Below are positions 19,278 through 19,755 of a stretch of DNA of 19,755 bases, in pieces (position 1 is the first letter of the stretch; the number at the start of each line of letters is the position of its first letter). Source of the stretch: JAABTL01 sp964465355. GTDB taxonomy: Bacteria; Deinococcota; Deinococci; Deinococcales; Trueperaceae. Where the stretch lies: positions 1 through 19,755 of the forward strand of contig CAYXJZ010000062.1 in the NCBI GenBank assembly GCA_964465355.1, written 5' to 3'. The translations under genes were made by a program, and so were the position numbers. The notes below the pieces were generated by a model. It had not been told where the DNA came from and searched no databases. It worked only from the letters and a program-made list of their open reading frames with translations.

Positions 19278-19290
19278 TGACGTAACGTCA
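19278..19290. promoter_or_regulatory. Perfect palindrome TGACGT-A-ACGTCA upstream of the MFS gene
   Basis: 13 bp, immediately upstream of the candidate -10 TAGTCT (19291-19296). Placed to act as an operator for the MFS gene and possibly the divergent peroxiredoxin operon. Confidence 0.55.
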
Positions 19291-19292
19291 TA

Positions 19293-19307
19293 GTCTCCAC
19301 TGGAGAC
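19293..19307. promoter_or_regulatory. Inverted repeat GTCTCC-ACT-GGAGAC abutting the MFS start codon
   Basis: Exact 6-bp arms with a 3-base spacer; the repeat ends at the base before the ATG at 19308 and overlaps the candidate -10. It could be an operator or an mRNA hairpin at the start codon. Confidence 0.5.
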
Positions 19308-19755
19308 ATGCCTCGCGTCGCCCTGACCTACCTCGCCTCCTACGCCCTCTCGCTATTGGGCAACTCGATCATCGCCATCGCCTTGCCGCTGCTGGTGCTG
19401 CTGCGCACAGGCAGCGCCCTTGCGGCCGGCACCCTGTCGCTGGCCACGGCCTTGCCCGCCGTGCTGATCGGCATCGTCGGCGGGCTGATCGTCGACCGCT
19501 TCGACCGGCGCCGCGTCTCCATCGCATCGGACTGGATCTCGGCCGCCGCGGTGGCCGCCATCCCGCTGGTGGACATGGTCTTCGGCCTCGACCTCGGCTG
19601 GTTCATCGCGCTGGGCGTGCTCGGCGCCGTCGGCGACGTGCCAGGCATGACGGCGCGGGAGGCCATGCTGCCGGCGGTGGTGCGCCGCAGCGGCGTGTCT
19701 GCCGAGCGCCTCATGGGTCTGCGCGAGAGCCTTGGCGCCTTGGTCATCGTCATCG
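19308..19755 (+). CDS. MFS transporter, N-terminal part (cut by window end)
   Basis: An open frame of 149 residues continues past the window. It begins MPRVALTYLASYALSLLGNSIIAIALPLLVLLRTGSALAAGTLSLATALPAVLIGIVGGLIVDRFDRRRVSIASDWISAAAVAAIPL. The order is helix 1, helix 2, the MFS signature loop GGLIVDRFDRRRV (the G-x-x-x-D-R-x-x-R motif between helices 2 and 3), helix 3 and helix 4 (LDLGWFIALGVLGAVGDV). It resembles the MFS_3 and enterobactin-exporter-like group of drug or metabolite exporters. The ATG at 19308 follows two perfect palindromes, so it is probably under a dimeric repressor. Divergent from the peroxiredoxin operon. Confidence 0.9.
   Translation, partial: MPRVALTYLASYALSLLGNSIIAIALPLLVLLRTGSALAAGTLSLATALPAVLIGIVGGLIVDRFDRRRVSIASDWISAAAVAAIPLVDMVFGLDLGWFIALGVLGAVGDVPGMTAREAMLPAVVRRSGVSAERLMGLRESLGALVIVI

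Overview
The window is GC-rich chromosomal bacterial DNA. It is packed with short genes on both strands, and no stretch over about 190 bases lacks a gene. At least ten first-of-transcript genes carry a TANNNT-like -10 hexamer ending only 5-7 bases before the ATG, with no Shine-Dalgarno sequence. That implies leaderless mRNAs, while genes inside operons or with 5' leaders show ordinary GGAGG sites. This pattern, the GC content and signal peptides ending in A-x-A|Q would suit Deinococcota (for example Truepera relatives); Actinobacteria are also possible. The lineage is inference: no marker gene is present. I see no phage, insertion sequence, CRISPR array or rRNA.

Layout. 57-1732: a VOC (glyoxalase-fold) protein divergent from a small-molecule O-methyltransferase. 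1778-2397: a VapBC toxin-antitoxin pair on the minus strand with a perfect 11-bp inverted-repeat operator. 2449-4306: tryptophanase divergent from a small cupin. 4361-4516: tRNA-Ser(GGA) with a strong intrinsic terminator. 4588-6535: ArsR and SRPBCC (ATGA overlap), a free-standing GyrI-like protein and a DUF1905/YdeI-type protein. 6601-8704: a VOC and alpha/beta-hydrolase operon divergent from a TetR gene, with two 17-bp operator repeats between them. 8689-10290: a second ArsR (with DUF3817 membrane protein) divergent from a second SRPBCC gene, then a DUF4180 protein. 10393-14650: a serine esterase, then two paralogous exported DUF1176-type proteins flanking a creatinase-like M24 protein. 14656-16199: Lrp/AsnC divergent from rhodanese, then a small exported four-cysteine protein. 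16201-17133: signal peptidase I. 17216-19235: an overlapping three-gene operon (BCP-like peroxiredoxin, GNAT, beta-lactamase-fold serine hydrolase). 19308-end: the start of an MFS exporter.

Function. Much of the window is small one-component regulation: five regulators of the ArsR, TetR, Lrp and VapB types. Most sit divergently from, or co-translated with, a small ligand-binding protein or enzyme, with a visible palindrome in the shared promoter. The least described parts are the duplicated DUF1176 proteins around an M24 protein whose metal site is altered, and the closely spaced palindromes around the promoters. I found no clear new defence or mobile system.
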